From: Stromatinia cepivora
Lineage: Eukaryota; Ascomycota; Leotiomycetes; Helotiales; Sclerotiniaceae
Direction of reading: 5' to 3'
Assembly (NCBI GenBank): GCA_014898415.1
Contig: RCTD01000043.1
Coordinates: forward strand, 1 to 64,000
DNA length: 64,000 nt
The notes beneath the pieces were generated by a model that had not been told where the DNA came from, did not search any database, and saw only the letters and a program-made list of their open reading frames with translations. A program made the translations under genes and the position numbers. Shown here one piece after another: positions 49,108-61,520 of the stretch (its first letter is position 1; each line of letters starts with the position of its first letter).

Positions 49108-52098
49108 ATGGGAGGTAAGCTTGGTGTCACAGTTGCTGCACTTGCGACGGCATTTTTAAATACAGCTCTTGCTCAAAATTCAACATCATCACAAGCAGAT
49201 ACTACCACAAGCTATCGTTCCGTTTACACAATTCCAGCTTCAATTGATGCGAGCGCACCTATTATCCCGAACATCCACGATCCACAGGCAGTTAATCCAC
49301 AAGATGTTTGTCCAGGGTATACTGCATCCAATGTTAAGCGAACCTTTTACGGATTGACGGCTTCCCTATCATTGGCTGGTGATGCTTGCAATGTTTATGG
49401 GACGGATATAGATTCCCTCAATCTGACAGTAGAGTACCAATCGAAAGATCGTCTTCATGTGGGGATTGTCCCTACTTATGTTGGACCTTCAAACAGCTCC
49501 TGGTTTATCCTCCCAGAGTCACTTGTCGAGAGACCTTCTATTGATGCCGATGCGAACTCTACCACTCTCGGTAGTGATCTTAGCTTTCTATGGAGCAATG
49601 ATCCAACATTCTCATTCTCAATATTTCGTCAATCTACAGGGGATGTTCTTTTCTCCACCGTGGGTACTAAATTGGTTTACGAGAACCAATTCATCGAGTT
49701 TGCTAGTTCTTTGCCAGAGAGCTACAATCTTTATGGATTAGGGGAATCCATCCATGGGTTTCGGATGGGTAACAACTTTACACGAACTTTCTGGGCTGCC
49801 GATGTCGGTGATAACATCGATGCAAATATTTATGGCGATCATGGAATTTATCTCGATACAAGATATTATGAGGTTGATGCGGGTACGGGAAACATGACCT
49901 ATGTCGCAAATGCAACGAATGCCACTGCAGATTATGTTTCTTACACTCATGGTGTCTATCAACGAAATGCTCATGGCCAAGAAGTCTTGATGAAACCATC
50001 AAACATCACGTGGAGGACTCTCGGTGGGAGTATTGATCTGTACTTCTATGCGGGCCCAACACAAGAAAAAGTTATAAAGGCATATCAAATGAGTGCTGTT
50101 GGGCTTCCGGCTATGCAACAATATTTTACATTCGGATATCACCAATGTCGTTGGGGTTACTCAAACTGGACTGAACTCGGCAAGGTCGTTGACAATTTCG
50201 CAAACTTCGGCCTTCCATTAGAGACCATTTGGTTGGACATCGATTACATGAATCAATATCGCAACTTTGAGGTTGACGAAGGCAGATTTGGGGATTCTGA
50301 AGGAGCTGAATTCCTTTCAAAACTTCACGGAAATGGACAGCATATTGTTCCAATTGTTGACTCGGCAATTTACATTCCTAATCCTGAAAATGCAACCGAT
50401 GCGTATCCACCTTTCAGTCGTGGTAATGAAACAGGCAGTTTTATGTTGAATCCTGATGGTAGTTTGTATATAGGAAGTGTATGGCCTGGTTACACGGTTT
50501 TCCCTGATTGGATTGGGTCCGTGTTGAATGGCACAGGAGCACACAAATGGTGGACAGACGAACTCACAACATGGCATTCAAAATTTTCCTTCGATGGCAT
50601 TTGGATTGACATGAGTGAAGTCTCTTCTTTCTGTGTTGGCTCATGCGGGAGCAACAATCTCACTCTCAATCCCGTTCATCCACCATTTCTTCTACCAGGC
50701 GAACCAGGGAATGTCGATTTCAGCTACCCGGAAGGATTTAATCTCACTAATGCTACTGAAGCCGCATCTGTATCTTCTGCCTCTGTCAGTCAATCCTCAG
50801 CTTATGCTACCTCAATAGCAACAGCATCATCCTCCACGACTTATATCCGCACAACACCAACACCAGGATTCCGCAATATAGTTTATCCTCCATACGCCAT
50901 TAACAATTTCCAAGGAGCATTAGATGTTCATGCAGTGTCACCAAATGCAACGCATCATGGGGGAACTCAAGAATATGACTACCATAATCTGTTCGGAACC
51001 CAGATTTTAAACGCCACATACAACGCCCTCCGTAACGTCTTCCCATCTAAACGTCCATTTATCATTGGCCGTTCTACTTTTGCAGGATCTGGTAAATGGG
51101 CTGGACATTGGGGAGGTGATAATTATTCTCTATGGGCCTACATGTTCTTCTCTATCCCACAAGCTCTCTCGTTTTCTTTATTCGGGATTCCTATGTTCGG
51201 AGTAGATACTTGTGGCTTCTCTGGTAATAGTGACGAAGAACTCTGCAATCGCTGGATGCAACTCTCCGCTTTCTTCCCATTTTACCGAAATCATAATGTT
51301 TTAGCCGCCAATTCACAAGAACCATACGTGTGGGCATCCGTCATCGATGCCACCAAGGTGGCTACTACAATCAGATATACGCTTCTCCCATATATCTATA
51401 CTACGTTCTACTTGGCACATTCCACCGGCTCAACCGTGATGCGGGCTCTCGCCTGGGAATTCCCTAATGACCCCACCCTCGCGTCTGCAGATCGACAGTT
51501 TCTACTCGGCCCAAACATTCTGGTAACCCCAGTCTTGGAACAAGGCGCTACTTCCGTCGGGGGTGTATTCCCTGGATCTGGAAAGGGGCAGGTCTGGTAC
51601 GATTGGTATAACCAGTCTGCCATTACCTCATCTCCTAATCAAAACATCACAATCGACGCACCACTTGGTCATATTCCAGTTTATATCCGCGGTGGTGCCA
51701 TTCTTCCAATCCAGGAGCCCGCATTGACGACTCAAGAATGCAGAAAAAATCCTTGGGGATTGTTGGTTGCATCCAGCTTGGAAGGAACTGCTAGTGGTGA
51801 ACTTTATCTGGACGATGGAGAATCTGTGATTCCCAATGCTACTCTTTGGGTTGATTTCTCGATGACGCAAAATTCACTATACGCATCAGGACGAGGCAGT
51901 TACGTTGACAGTAACTCGCTTGCCAATATCACAATCATGGGGGTCTCGTCACCTGTTAGCAATGTTAACTGGAATGGTGCTAGTCTCACCAGCGGGTGGA
52001 TATACAATTCTACTAGCCAAGTACTCGCTGTCAAGGGATTGAGTAATTCTACAAGTGATGGGGCTTGGAGCAGTGATTGGGTATTGAAATGGGCTTGA
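49108..52098 (+). CDS. Secreted GH31 alpha-glucosidase, 996 residues
   Basis: An intronless gene. The frame is open from 48871, but the ATG at 49108 is chosen because it begins a clear signal peptide (GVTVAALATAFLNTALA) and the upstream part lacks features. The family landmarks are LYGLGESIHGF, the nucleophile region DGIWIDMSEVSSF with D501, and the acid/base region GHWGGDN with D671. Residues about 545-590 are a Ser/Thr/Ala linker (SSASVSQSSAYATS), the usual insertion of fungal extracellular alpha-glucosidases, and many N-x-S/T sites suggest heavy N-glycosylation. Family members release glucose from maltose and malto-oligosaccharides at the non-reducing end. Length fits fungal AgdA-type enzymes (about 900-1000). 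It probably feeds on starch or host sugars outside the cell. No neighbouring amylase or regulator gene is present. Confidence 0.93.
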   Translation: MGGKLGVTVAALATAFLNTALAQNSTSSQADTTTSYRSVYTIPASIDASAPIIPNIHDPQAVNPQDVCPGYTASNVKRTFYGLTASLSLAGDACNVYGTDIDSLNLTVEYQSKDRLHVGIVPTYVGPSNSSWFILPESLVERPSIDADANSTTLGSDLSFLWSNDPTFSFSIFRQSTGDVLFSTVGTKLVYENQFIEFASSLPESYNLYGLGESIHGFRMGNNFTRTFWAADVGDNIDANIYGDHGIYLDTRYYEVDAGTGNMTYVANATNATADYVSYTHGVYQRNAHGQEVLMKPSNITWRTLGGSIDLYFYAGPTQEKVIKAYQMSAVGLPAMQQYFTFGYHQCRWGYSNWTELGKVVDNFANFGLPLETIWLDIDYMNQYRNFEVDEGRFGDSEGAEFLSKLHGNGQHIVPIVDSAIYIPNPENATDAYPPFSRGNETGSFMLNPDGSLYIGSVWPGYTVFPDWIGSVLNGTGAHKWWTDELTTWHSKFSFDGIWIDMSEVSSFCVGSCGSNNLTLNPVHPPFLLPGEPGNVDFSYPEGFNLTNATEAASVSSASVSQSSAYATSIATASSSTTYIRTTPTPGFRNIVYPPYAINNFQGALDVHAVSPNATHHGGTQEYDYHNLFGTQILNATYNALRNVFPSKRPFIIGRSTFAGSGKWAGHWGGDNYSLWAYMFFSIPQALSFSLFGIPMFGVDTCGFSGNSDEELCNRWMQLSAFFPFYRNHNVLAANSQEPYVWASVIDATKVATTIRYTLLPYIYTTFYLAHSTGSTVMRALAWEFPNDPTLASADRQFLLGPNILVTPVLEQGATSVGGVFPGSGKGQVWYDWYNQSAITSSPNQNITIDAPLGHIPVYIRGGAILPIQEPALTTQECRKNPWGLLVASSLEGTASGELYLDDGESVIPNATLWVDFSMTQNSLYASGRGSYVDSNSLANITIMGVSSPVSNVNWNGASLTSGWIYNSTSQVLAVKGLSNSTSDGAWSSDWVLKWA

Positions 52099-52774
52099 AA
52101 GAAATCTTTCAAGGCTGGAACGGTCGTGCTAAAATGGTTTGAAGTCATGACCAGATTCTTGAGGTTGGAGTGCCAAAACATGCATGAATCGCAGGGGTGG
52201 CAAAGTCTGAAGTAGTATGGAGGCTGAAAGCATGAAATATTGACATCGTAAATTCTACATCGCAATAAGTTGAATGGTGCAATTCAAACTGCAAAATTAT
52301 ACTTTCGTATGTTCAGAGTGAAGTTCTGATGTACATACTTCAATTCTTGAAGCGACTTTTACTCAAAATACCTATCGAGAAATTCATCTACATCAGTGTA
52401 CGCATGGAAAATCTAAATATGTTCAAACCTCGAGTTTAAAATACCAATCTAGTCGCATATTTCTACTCCATGATAACCTGTATTATCGTGTAGTGTCCGG
52501 GATCGCGTCGCTATTATCCTTAATCCCCTCCCTTGTCCTCGCCGGTATGCTATCTTTTCATCGGTATTCTTTGCCCTTTGTATCTTTCTTTCTCTCCACT
52601 CCCGGTCTTCTTCACTTTGTTGCCGAGAGGCTCCCCTAAACTCCTAGACCTGGGGACCACTATTGTCAAATAGACCAAGACTACTAATTTTAAGGAGAGC
52701 TAGACCGAAACTTGTGTGCGTCTTGCCTTGGTATTTAAATAGCTATGATATGTCAGTTCTTTTCCATCTTCACT
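52099..52774. other. Intergenic between convergent genes, no gene
   Basis: 3' ends of the glucosidase (plus) and the DOMON gene (minus) face each other here. No further transmembrane-coding exon for the b561 domain could be found in this stretch on the minus strand. Confidence 0.55.
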
Positions 52775-53870
52775 TCAGCATTGAAACGAGAGATAAAATA
52801 ACGGAGTGATGATCTTCGAAGGATGTGGGAAAGCACACACATAATCCTTAAACATCGCCAACTTCACGCCCAATCCAAATCCAACAATCAGCATCGCCAT
52901 ACTGAATACTTGAAAAGCTGCATGAATCCACCATTTGCCAAACACAGCCATGGATATTGCTCCTAATGGGAAGAGAACAATGATCGTTATACTCATTATA
53001 GTACCATGTGCAATATTGTAGGCATTTATTGCTAAGGTGGAAGTTCTGTACTCCTCACTTCCTTCTCCACCTCCAACTGCAGGTGAATCAGATCTGGAGG
53101 CGGATGGACTTGCGGCAGTGGCACTAGATAAGAAGGGATTCCCGTCTGAATCAATTACAGCAGTTGTGAGATTGTATGTAAACTGCCGGTAGCTATCATC
53201 GCCATGTTGGTTTATGGTATATGATGTCGAGGTGCTATCGATCGGAAAGCCTATATTCCAAGCAGCTATCCACGGAGAAGCCGTGGCTGTTGTAGAGGTG
53301 AGAGGGCAATTCGTACCTATTTCATGTCTGTCAGCTAACATTGATCATTGACTTTCTTCCCCATACGATGCCTTGAGATTGGGAACAATCAACCGTCTTC
53401 AGGGACCATAAAAGACATACATAAAACATTCGCTGTCATCAAACCTCCGGTAATTCTACTTACCTCAAGCAATTGCACCTGGCTTGCTGGTCCTCCAGTA
53501 ACCTTTGGCTCCACATGACCTTGTCCTCCGTTCCTCGCACTAATTGTAACATTCCCATCGCCGTCGCTATACATTATAAATATATATGCGCCGGCCATTA
53601 TGCGACCAATACCTAATGCAACCCATTGATATGTATCTGGCGCGCTGAGCTGAAAATAGATATTTCCTGTACCAGCCGAAACTGTTGTGGAGGGTATGCC
53701 CAAGGTGTATATTAGGCCATAAGAAGGAGAAAAAGTTGCGAGCGCAGAGACTACGAAGCTTTGTTAGTTGTGTATTGGTGATAGTGGTGTCATCTATCTC
53801 CTAAGGGCTGCGTACCGCATGCCAGAGCCTTCAGTGCGACGAAACTTGTCGCAATATCGATGAACTTCAT
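52775..53870 (-). CDS. DOMON (CDH-cytochrome-like) protein with partial cytochrome b561 domain, 308 residues
   Basis: Proposed exons: 53870-53816, 53750-53421 and 53316-52775; introns are 65 bp (GTACGC to TAG) and 104 bp (GTATGT to TAG), phases agree. It has a signal peptide (MKFIDIATSFVALKALACV). The N-terminal half, with YQWVALGIG and ANVLCTNC (C129, C132), looks like the haem-binding DOMON domain of cellobiose dehydrogenase cytochromes. A Ser-rich linker leads to two membrane helices (about 229-250 and 257-280) that carry AHGTIMS and WWIHAAF, whose histidines fit haem ligands of cytochrome b561. Full proteins of this type have five to six helices; this one stops after two, with a short non-hydrophobic tail. 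It is either truncated or spliced to an exon not seen. If active it would pass electrons across or at the plasma membrane. Confidence 0.72.
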
Positions 53871-54990
53871 TTTCGCAAAAATTCAATGTGATTAAAACCA
53901 GCAACTGTGAATCCATATCAACTGCAAAAGTTTTCAACTAATCATTCAAACCTTTCATCAACTCCATGTTGCTATATTGATTGTTTGATTGACCACAATT
54001 TGAGGTTCAGATAAAATAGAAACAGCTTTGCTTATTATCATACATGTTTCTTCTGATTCACCCAAACTTGGCTTACTTTGCCCTTTCAACACTTGCGCAT
54101 ATCACACCCATTAAGTTAGGGAATCCAATTAAATTTTTGATGAGAGTTCCAGGGGAATGAACACGAAACATTATAAGCTGTAAATATGAGGTAATGTAAC
54201 TTTGGGATGTAAGCATCCTGGTGATCCATGCAAAAAAGGTTAATATAGCCTGGCAATAGGGAATGAATGTACATACACCATACTACCGACTCAACATTAT
54301 GCTAGCTACATCTCCATATGAGTTTTGCACGATGGAATGATTGATTATTATGAGTAGAAATTGAATAGATATACAGTAGTATTTTACATTGAAGAGGGTG
54401 ACGACGCCTTGTTAATCTAATCGGTAGAGAAAGTCTGGTCAGAACTAACCTTAAGGCCTGGCATGAAAGCCTGAAAATAATCTCAATTGAACAGCATTAA
54501 CAATTCAAACAACCCGCGGAATTAACATATCTTAACCCTAATGCTAAAAAGCCCGAATCTTCCACAATTCTTCTATTTATGATGATTATGTTCATGGGAA
54601 CTAATGCGTTCACATAAGACTTCAATGCAGGATAACGTCGCGTATTATTCCTATGATGAAAAACTATACTCACCACTTCTCTTCATCTCCTCTCTCCCTT
54701 AAGCAAGCATTTTCGTTCTATTTATGACTCCATGATCTTCAATCGGCTGAGTTTGGTGATGTATACGCATGATGGCGAATCCTTTTGGCCCTCATCTTGC
54801 CCTGTTCCGGACTCAGCCCCATGCAGCGCAGGCATTCGAGAGGCTGACCGCGTCATATTCAGCGCCCCCACCTAAAATTTACAGTTCATTGTGACGGTTA
54901 CCTGAACCGTTTATTAATCAGTGAAGTCTTCCTGGCTCCGTTGGGATTCTTATCGCATGTCGACATTGTGACAGATACCTAGCTCCAGCA
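53871..54990. other. Intergenic (divergent promoters), no gene
   Basis: 1.1 kb lies between the DOMON gene (minus) and the zinc-finger/TPR gene (plus). Only short frames are present. Confidence 0.6.
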
Positions 54991-57900
54991 ATGTCTGACG
55001 CTGGCTTGTGGGATTCAGAGCCGCCATTACAGAAATTACCAGAGGAAGAAAAACGCATCTTTCCTCCTGATGGTAATAATACATCAGGAGTTCAATGGCG
55101 CGAAGCGTCGCGCGGGGTTGCACTAGGCAGTAGTAGTGGTTTGGCCGAAAGTCATGGTGATAGGCAAGCACAGAGGATTTCTGATATCCAGACAACCGTT
55201 GCAGAACTGTCACTGCCTTTCAGATGCGATCAATGCCCTCGATCATATTATAGAGCGAAAGATTTGCAATGGCACCGATACAAACATGCGGCCGGGCTGG
55301 TTTTCACTTGTGACGACTGTGAGAGGATGTTTTCGACGAACGATGATTTTGAAGTTCGTATGCCTGAAACCTTTGACCGAATTTGTCGAATCTAACTTAG
55401 AACCAGGAACACATGTCGGTAGGTTGCAAAAAGACTCGAGATGGGTATCAGCCGGAGAAAGTAATACCTTCCAATATGCCATTATACATGCAGAGATACG
55501 ACCCGTCTGCCTCTAGTCACGAGCCAAAACGTTACGATTTCGGGAGACTGGATACGACCTCAGCTCATGGAGATCCTTCGCATTGCGAGCCAGGAGAAGA
55601 TGCTTGTATCAAGCTAGAACGCGGATCACTACTCCCGGAGATGCTGCCCGCAGCAGCTAACCATGTCGTTAGGTCTGCATCATTCAAATACAAAACAGAT
55701 CATGCTGTTGAAATTGATCTGGAGCCTTCAGCAGCAAGTGAACTTCTCCCTGTGGAGGTATCTCAGCGGAAGGCGGATGAATTGACGAGAGATACCTTTG
55801 AAACTTTCGAAGAGATGAACAGCCGTCATCGTAGAGAATATGACGATCTCCAACGACGGATAACGCAAAAGAAGTATCTCGCGACGGACAAAACTAGGCA
55901 AGATATTCATAGGCAATGTGACGAATTGGAACGGCGATTGAAGAGACGACAATATATGGAAACGCCATCTCTGGTAGATGCCGATACTCGGAATCGCCGA
56001 ATATCGAAACAACTAAGAGCGGAAGAATCAAAAGATCACGCTGCAGCGATTTCCAATATTGACTCTGAACTACAGTGGATGGAGACTGAGAACGCTCTTC
56101 TACAGACTCTCGAGGCTAAGGAACGAGAATTAGGTCCTGATAATATTTCAACCATTGATACAGTGAAAAACACTGCCCGTGTCTATTTTGATCAGGGAAA
56201 ACTGGTCGAAGCAGAAGCTATGTTCTTGCGAGCTTTGCATGGGTATCAAAACGCCACCGGTCCGACACAAGTCCTAATCAATGGCGTAATAAACAATCTT
56301 GGTCGCATCTATTACCGACAAGGCAACATGAATAAAGCCGAGGACATGTATATTCAAGCGTTGGCTAGTTTTGAAAGATATCTTGGAAGTACTCATCCCA
56401 CAACTCGCAATACCGCAAACCGGCTCGGTCATGTTTATCAAAAGCAAGGTAAGCTGCAGGAAGCAGAAAGGCTGTTTGAGCGGTCAATGAATCCAGTGGC
56501 CGAATTATCTAAAGATCTGGTCAAAAATGGATCTACAGTGTTAGATCACTTGCAGCTTGGTTCCAATTGCAATCGAAAGGATGACCTCACAGGTACAAGG
56601 AAATTTACTGGAGATAATATCCGAGAACTCGGAAAAGCCTTTCGAAATAATGATACTTCGCGGAGTGCCAACTCCACAAATCTAAGTGATACCACACGAT
56701 GGGCAACTTCTGAAGATGCTTGCTTGTTACGGACCATTGCCCGAATTGGGTTGGAAGATTGGCCCGCTGTCTCAGCAGTCGTTGGTACGAAGACCGTTGA
56801 GCAGTGCCACTACCGTTATCTCAAATTCGAGAAGAGTTTTGGAATCGATCCTACTTCTTCTGATAAAGCTTCACAGATCAGGTTTTTCATGAGTGCTGTT
56901 GAAAAGGGATCTTCATCGGAATTGGCTCATTGGTTGCGAAATCATAAAGACACTTCAGCTGTGGATGATAATATTGTATTTCAGTGGGATAAAAGCGGTG
57001 CCAAGCTTAAGGAAAGGAGTCTGGGAACACCTTCTACGTCTGGCCCCATGTCTCCAGCTGCATGTAAATCCATCAGCGATCGCGAAATGCCCCATGGGAA
57101 GGACACTACGGACATCAGAACTCTCGTAGTTGATCCGTTCGAGAACCCACAGATTGAGTCTGACATTGCAATCAATGCGCAATGGGACCAGGGCAATCAA
57201 GAAGAGCTACATGGAAAGGCCGTGGCCTTGTTTGATCTCAAGACAGAGAACGATAACGAGCTAACTATGGTAGAAGGGCAAGTCCTTGATATTCTTTATC
57301 GACATGGACAAGGATGGCTTGTTGCAGAAGATCCTAGGACAAAGAAAAGTGGACTGGTTCCGGAGGGATATATTTGTATGCTGCACCATTTGGTTCAAGG
57401 CATCGACTCACAAGATATTGAGGAGAAATTGACAGCATCAGCAACCGATCTGGCGAAGACAATATTAGGGAAGTCCACATGGCTCGATCGAATGGAAGGC
57501 AGTGAACTAGAACTTGCGGTAACAATTCTAAGCAATGAAGTTCGAAGTAAATTACATGAACAAGGTTGGCCTCGGACAACATTAGAAATGCATGGAGAAG
57601 TCCATATGGAAACGTTCCGCGATCTTCTTGTGCAGAGTCGAAATGAGCAAGGCCTTGAATCTTTGAAGCTTTCGCCCTCGTTGAAGACTAGAGATGACAT
57701 AAATACTAATGTTCATGCAAGCGTATCTGTCAATGAGGCAGATGACCCCGACGATCAAAGCGAAAATTCATTCGAGTTCTCCGCTACGGAATCTGTAGTA
57801 TCGGTTGCGGATAGCATATTTTCAGCGATATCACTGACTACAGGATCCTCGATGTCATCTCTCTCGGTTTCTCAGACTGCAACTGACCGTTTGGTGCGTC

Positions 57901-59716
57901 TACTTCTTGAAGACACGGTTATCAAACCACTCTGTGAAGATGCATTGCAGCAAAATGGATTGTCCCGAGAACGGTTTGAGCGAAATCTTAGCCGTCTACT
58001 GAAAGGCTTTGCCGTCGAACTACGAAAAGAGGCTCAAACTCGGGGGGAGCGACAGGCCGCACATCTCGTTCGTTTTCGTGCAAGGAATTCTGCACATATG
58101 ATTTGCAGTACTCTTCGAACAGAAAAAGAACAAAAAAATACGAATGATGGATTTGCTACGGCTACTCATTCTAATGTCGAAAAAGACGATACAGAAGGCG
58201 ATACAGAAGGCGATACAGAAGGCGATACAGAAGGCGATACAGAAGGCGATGTGGATGTAGAAGAAGATTCGGATGGTGTATCTGAAAGTTCTGAGGATAC
58301 ACCGGATGATTTTCAACATCTTGAGAATTTTGTCAAGGACTCGAAAGCGTTCCAGTCATTTCGTGAGAACCTGCGGGCTTTTATTCATCCACAGAAAGCA
58401 CATCTAACAATGGTATCGACATCAACAGTAGCCAGCCAACGGGATAGCTTATGTTCAAGATCAAATGCCCTCACGACTACATTGCCTGAAATGCTCGAAG
58501 ACGTCAACGAAGATTCTGTTACAGTTTCTGATAATCTGGAGGCAAGTAATCATACAAGTGTGTTCATGGCATTGAGTGAGCTCCAAGTTCCAGCGAACTT
58601 GGATTTAGGGAAATTCAGGAAGGTGTATCAACCAATCTCGCAAAAGTTAGAACTCTTAGCTAGCGTCATTAAAATACGGAGGAGGCCACCAGTCCCACAT
58701 GGAAAGACAAGGATTGAATGGAGTTGCGTGAGTTTCGTCAGTTAAATTTGCGGTCTTGCAACATGAACTGACAATGATAGAAATGCGGACAAAATATTTA
58801 TGATGACTTCACAGAACTTCGTCCTGGAGCAGCAAACCGACTTAAGCAAGCCCTTTCGCACAACGACTCGAGAAGCACGAAGATGAGCCGAGGCTCAACC
58901 TTCGGTAGCTATACTGGATCCTTGTGGAGCAGTTTCTCCTCCATATCTACACTCTGGGCCTCGAACTCCTCCCGAAAAAGCCTCGAATCTGGACTACCGA
59001 CTCGCGAACCACCAAAGAGTCAACTCGATCCGAGTAATCCAAACACTGTGGAGCCAACACCGCTTCCAGTGGAACTTTTATATCTTCTTCTATGCTACCC
59101 CTCTGGCCGCTACGCTACTCGACTTCTGCAGTTAGATCTCCACAACCTCGAACCCAAATCCGATCAATCACTCTTCACTATTCTCCGCTCCAATTATAAA
59201 TCAATGAGAGGTCAATTCTTTAGTCTCCTATCGTTAAAGACCCTCAAATCCATAAAGTTTGTCCACTTCGAGATGTACCGCAGCTCGCTCATCGACGTTC
59301 GTCAAAAGGATGTCATACCACCTCCCAACCACGTTGAATATCGTTACTCACCCGCTCCTCCGGAAGTGATTCCGCCAGTCGGTGACAATCACCTCATGCA
59401 TCTATTTTTACATCCAGATCACGCGGACGAAGATACTGTGTGTCTTGATCGCTTCCCTAAGAAGCTAAAAGAAAAACTCTGTTGTAAGAAGGGACAGCCT
59501 ACGAACTTTGGCTGGGGACTAGAGTTTGTAGAAGGTTGGGATATGAAAAGCATCTGGATAATTGCGTTTGTCATATTTGGAATTGGGAGCTTACTGCTCG
59601 GCATTCTTTGGGCAGTCTATAAACATAGTATACAGGATGCTTTTGCAATTGCGGGTTATATGGTCAGCTTTACCGCGATTAGTGTGGGAGCCATACAGAG
59701 TTTATTAGTTATGTGA
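54991..59716 (+). CDS. Multidomain protein: C2H2 fingers, coiled coil, TPR, Myb/SANT, SH3, C-terminal membrane hairpin (1,541 residues)
   Basis: Proposed exons: 54991-55353, 55401-58727 and 58781-59716, with introns of 47 and 53 bp. Joining restores a Cys pair at the last junction (WSC then KCGQNIYDDF). Domains in order: C2H2 finger FRCDQCPRSYY (about 77-97) and a second, degenerate one (CDDC, about 107); coiled coil (about 248-312); TPR repeats of kinesin-light-chain style (about 352-482); Myb/SANT (TRWATSEDACLL onward, about 554-601); SH3 (VALFDLKTENDNE to SGLVPEGY, about 728-780); a DTEG acidic repeat (1051-1070); then a fungal C-terminal module with RRPPVPHGKTRIEW, CGQNIYDDFTELRPGAA and two hydrophobic helices (about 1487-1509, 1517-1540). 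The first intron's GTTCGT donor is weak, so the finger region might be a separate gene. Function is unknown; a membrane-held regulator or scaffold is possible. Confidence 0.72.
58188..58247 (+). repeat. In-frame 12-bp repeat GATACAGAAGGC, five copies
   Basis: Five exact copies encode DTEG five times inside the acidic region of the multidomain protein. The exact identity suggests recent slippage, and copy number probably varies between strains. Confidence 0.95.
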
Positions 59717-60168
59717 GGAGATGAATTAATTTTGGGGCTATTTATGAGAGTTTAAGGGCTGTTTCGGCAACCACAATCCGTCGAATAATCCTTTCTTTTT
59801 TGTGAAATATGTTTAACAGTAAAAGAGCAGATTTTGTATAATATTTTATAATTCAATGGATTATTTTATAAGGCTTGGAAATATTCTAAACTATTTGCTT
59901 TTTAATTAATCAAATAATGGAATTTGTATGGAAAAAATAAAATATAGATTAAAAATAATGAATATTAAAAAATACTTTTACTTTTTTTTGGTCAAAATCT
60001 GTTTTTTTATAAGTTATTATAGATTTTAAAGTTTAAAATATTAATGAATATATTCTAAAATATTAATAGATATACTTTGAAATTATAAGATATAAAAAGA
60101 ATAAGATTTAGAAAATATATAATTTTAAATTGAAGCTATTTTTATTTTCACTTAATTAATCAATAAAC
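59717..60168. other. AT-rich 3' flank, no gene
   Basis: Composition falls to AT-rich from about 59,800 up to the gag-only element at 60169. No gene. Confidence 0.6.
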
Positions 60169-60318
60169 TGTGACGAACCCAACGAGCGTTTAGAGATCAA
60201 CCTTAGAATTAAAAGCTACAGAGCTAAAGAGAAAGTATTACGAAGCTATATATATGATCGGCTCGAAGCTTAGTACTGTACTAGTTTAATCAAACGCGAT
60301 CACATGTATTTCGTGATA
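60169..60318 (-). repeat. 3' LTR of gag-only element copy 2, 150 bp
   Basis: Starts TGTGACGAACCCAACGAGCG and ends TTTCGTGATA. It is only lightly mutated and gives the best view of the LTR's left half. Confidence 0.92.
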
Positions 60319-60387
60319 CTACCCCCCTCTTTTGAAGAATTCGCCTCGAATTCACTTTAAACGAATAAATTAAATACAAAATGATCA

Positions 60388-61520
60388 CTAATTATCTTCT
60401 TCTAAAAATACCTGATACGAAGTATGCATTATAGCCAATGAATATGCATTCATTATACTATATGCTTTTTTCAAATGATCTTCAAAATATCGATCATTGA
60501 TTATCTCTTCTAGATCCTCATTATCGTCGCTTTTGGACTTAATAATCAATGTAATAATCGGAATAGGCTTTTATCGATCTCGGACTCCTTGATACGGATC
60601 TAGTGGATATATTTATAATCAATAAAAGGTACTTTTATATTGTATATATTTATTTTGTTTGTATAAAAGAATTCTTTCAGAAAAAGAAAATTCGGATGCT
60701 TATATATAAAGTAGAATCAAAATATGATTAGGTTTATTCGATTAGATATCAAAAGGGTTAAAGATATTAATAATATTAAGATTACTAATATCTATTGAAT
60801 CATAGTTCCGAGAATGGGATAGATTCTGCAATATATATAAGGCTTTAAGTTTATTAGAATAGAATAATACAAAGAATCCATTTATTATATAAATAGTTAA
60901 TTGTTATATAACCTAAACAAAATCGGGATAGAAGTAGGGAAAAGAAAACTATTGAGAAAAACAATTTCTAAGAATAACATTGAGTCCATTACGAAAAATT
61001 GAGATTTTATTCGAATTGAATCAATTCTGATTTTTGGTTTTGTAAAGAGTTCTTTCGAATTTTGTAATATAGATATATAAAGAATCGGTTTTTTATTTAA
61101 AAATAAATAATTTGTTTTCGACTTTTTAGATTTTATTCGGATTATTGTAAATATATATAAATTGATTCAGGATTGTTGTATAATCTAAAAAAACATTTTG
61201 ATTAAAAAAAGAAAATTGAAATAATATTATAACTTATATATGAAATTCAAAATTAAAATAAATATAATAAAATTGAATTATAAAGTTGCCAATTGTAATA
61301 TTGTTTATTTATAGTTTCATTCAAATCGAAAAAAACCAAATATCGAACTTTTGAAAGTTATTATTGAACTTTTCAGAATCAAAGAAAAAGGGTTTCAAAC
61401 AAAAAGAAGTATAAACAATAGGAATACATTTAAGAATCAGGGAGTGTAGAAACGAGATTTTATTTTGCTAATGAATCACTTCGTTATGAAATTCTGCAAT
61501 CACAAGATTTATCGAATCGT
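60388..61520 (-). pseudogene. Gag-like gene of gag-only element copy 2, decayed
   Basis: Minus-strand peptides match copy 1: FITKFERTLYKTK-like in the middle and, better kept than in copy 1, SKSDDNEDLEEIINDRYF and EDHLKKAYSIMNAYSLAIMH near the C-terminus, ending in VFLEEDN and a stop at 60388-60390. Several CAA/CGA codons have become stops. About 375 codons. That the same C-terminus is legible in both copies shows that it was a real protein. Confidence 0.7.
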
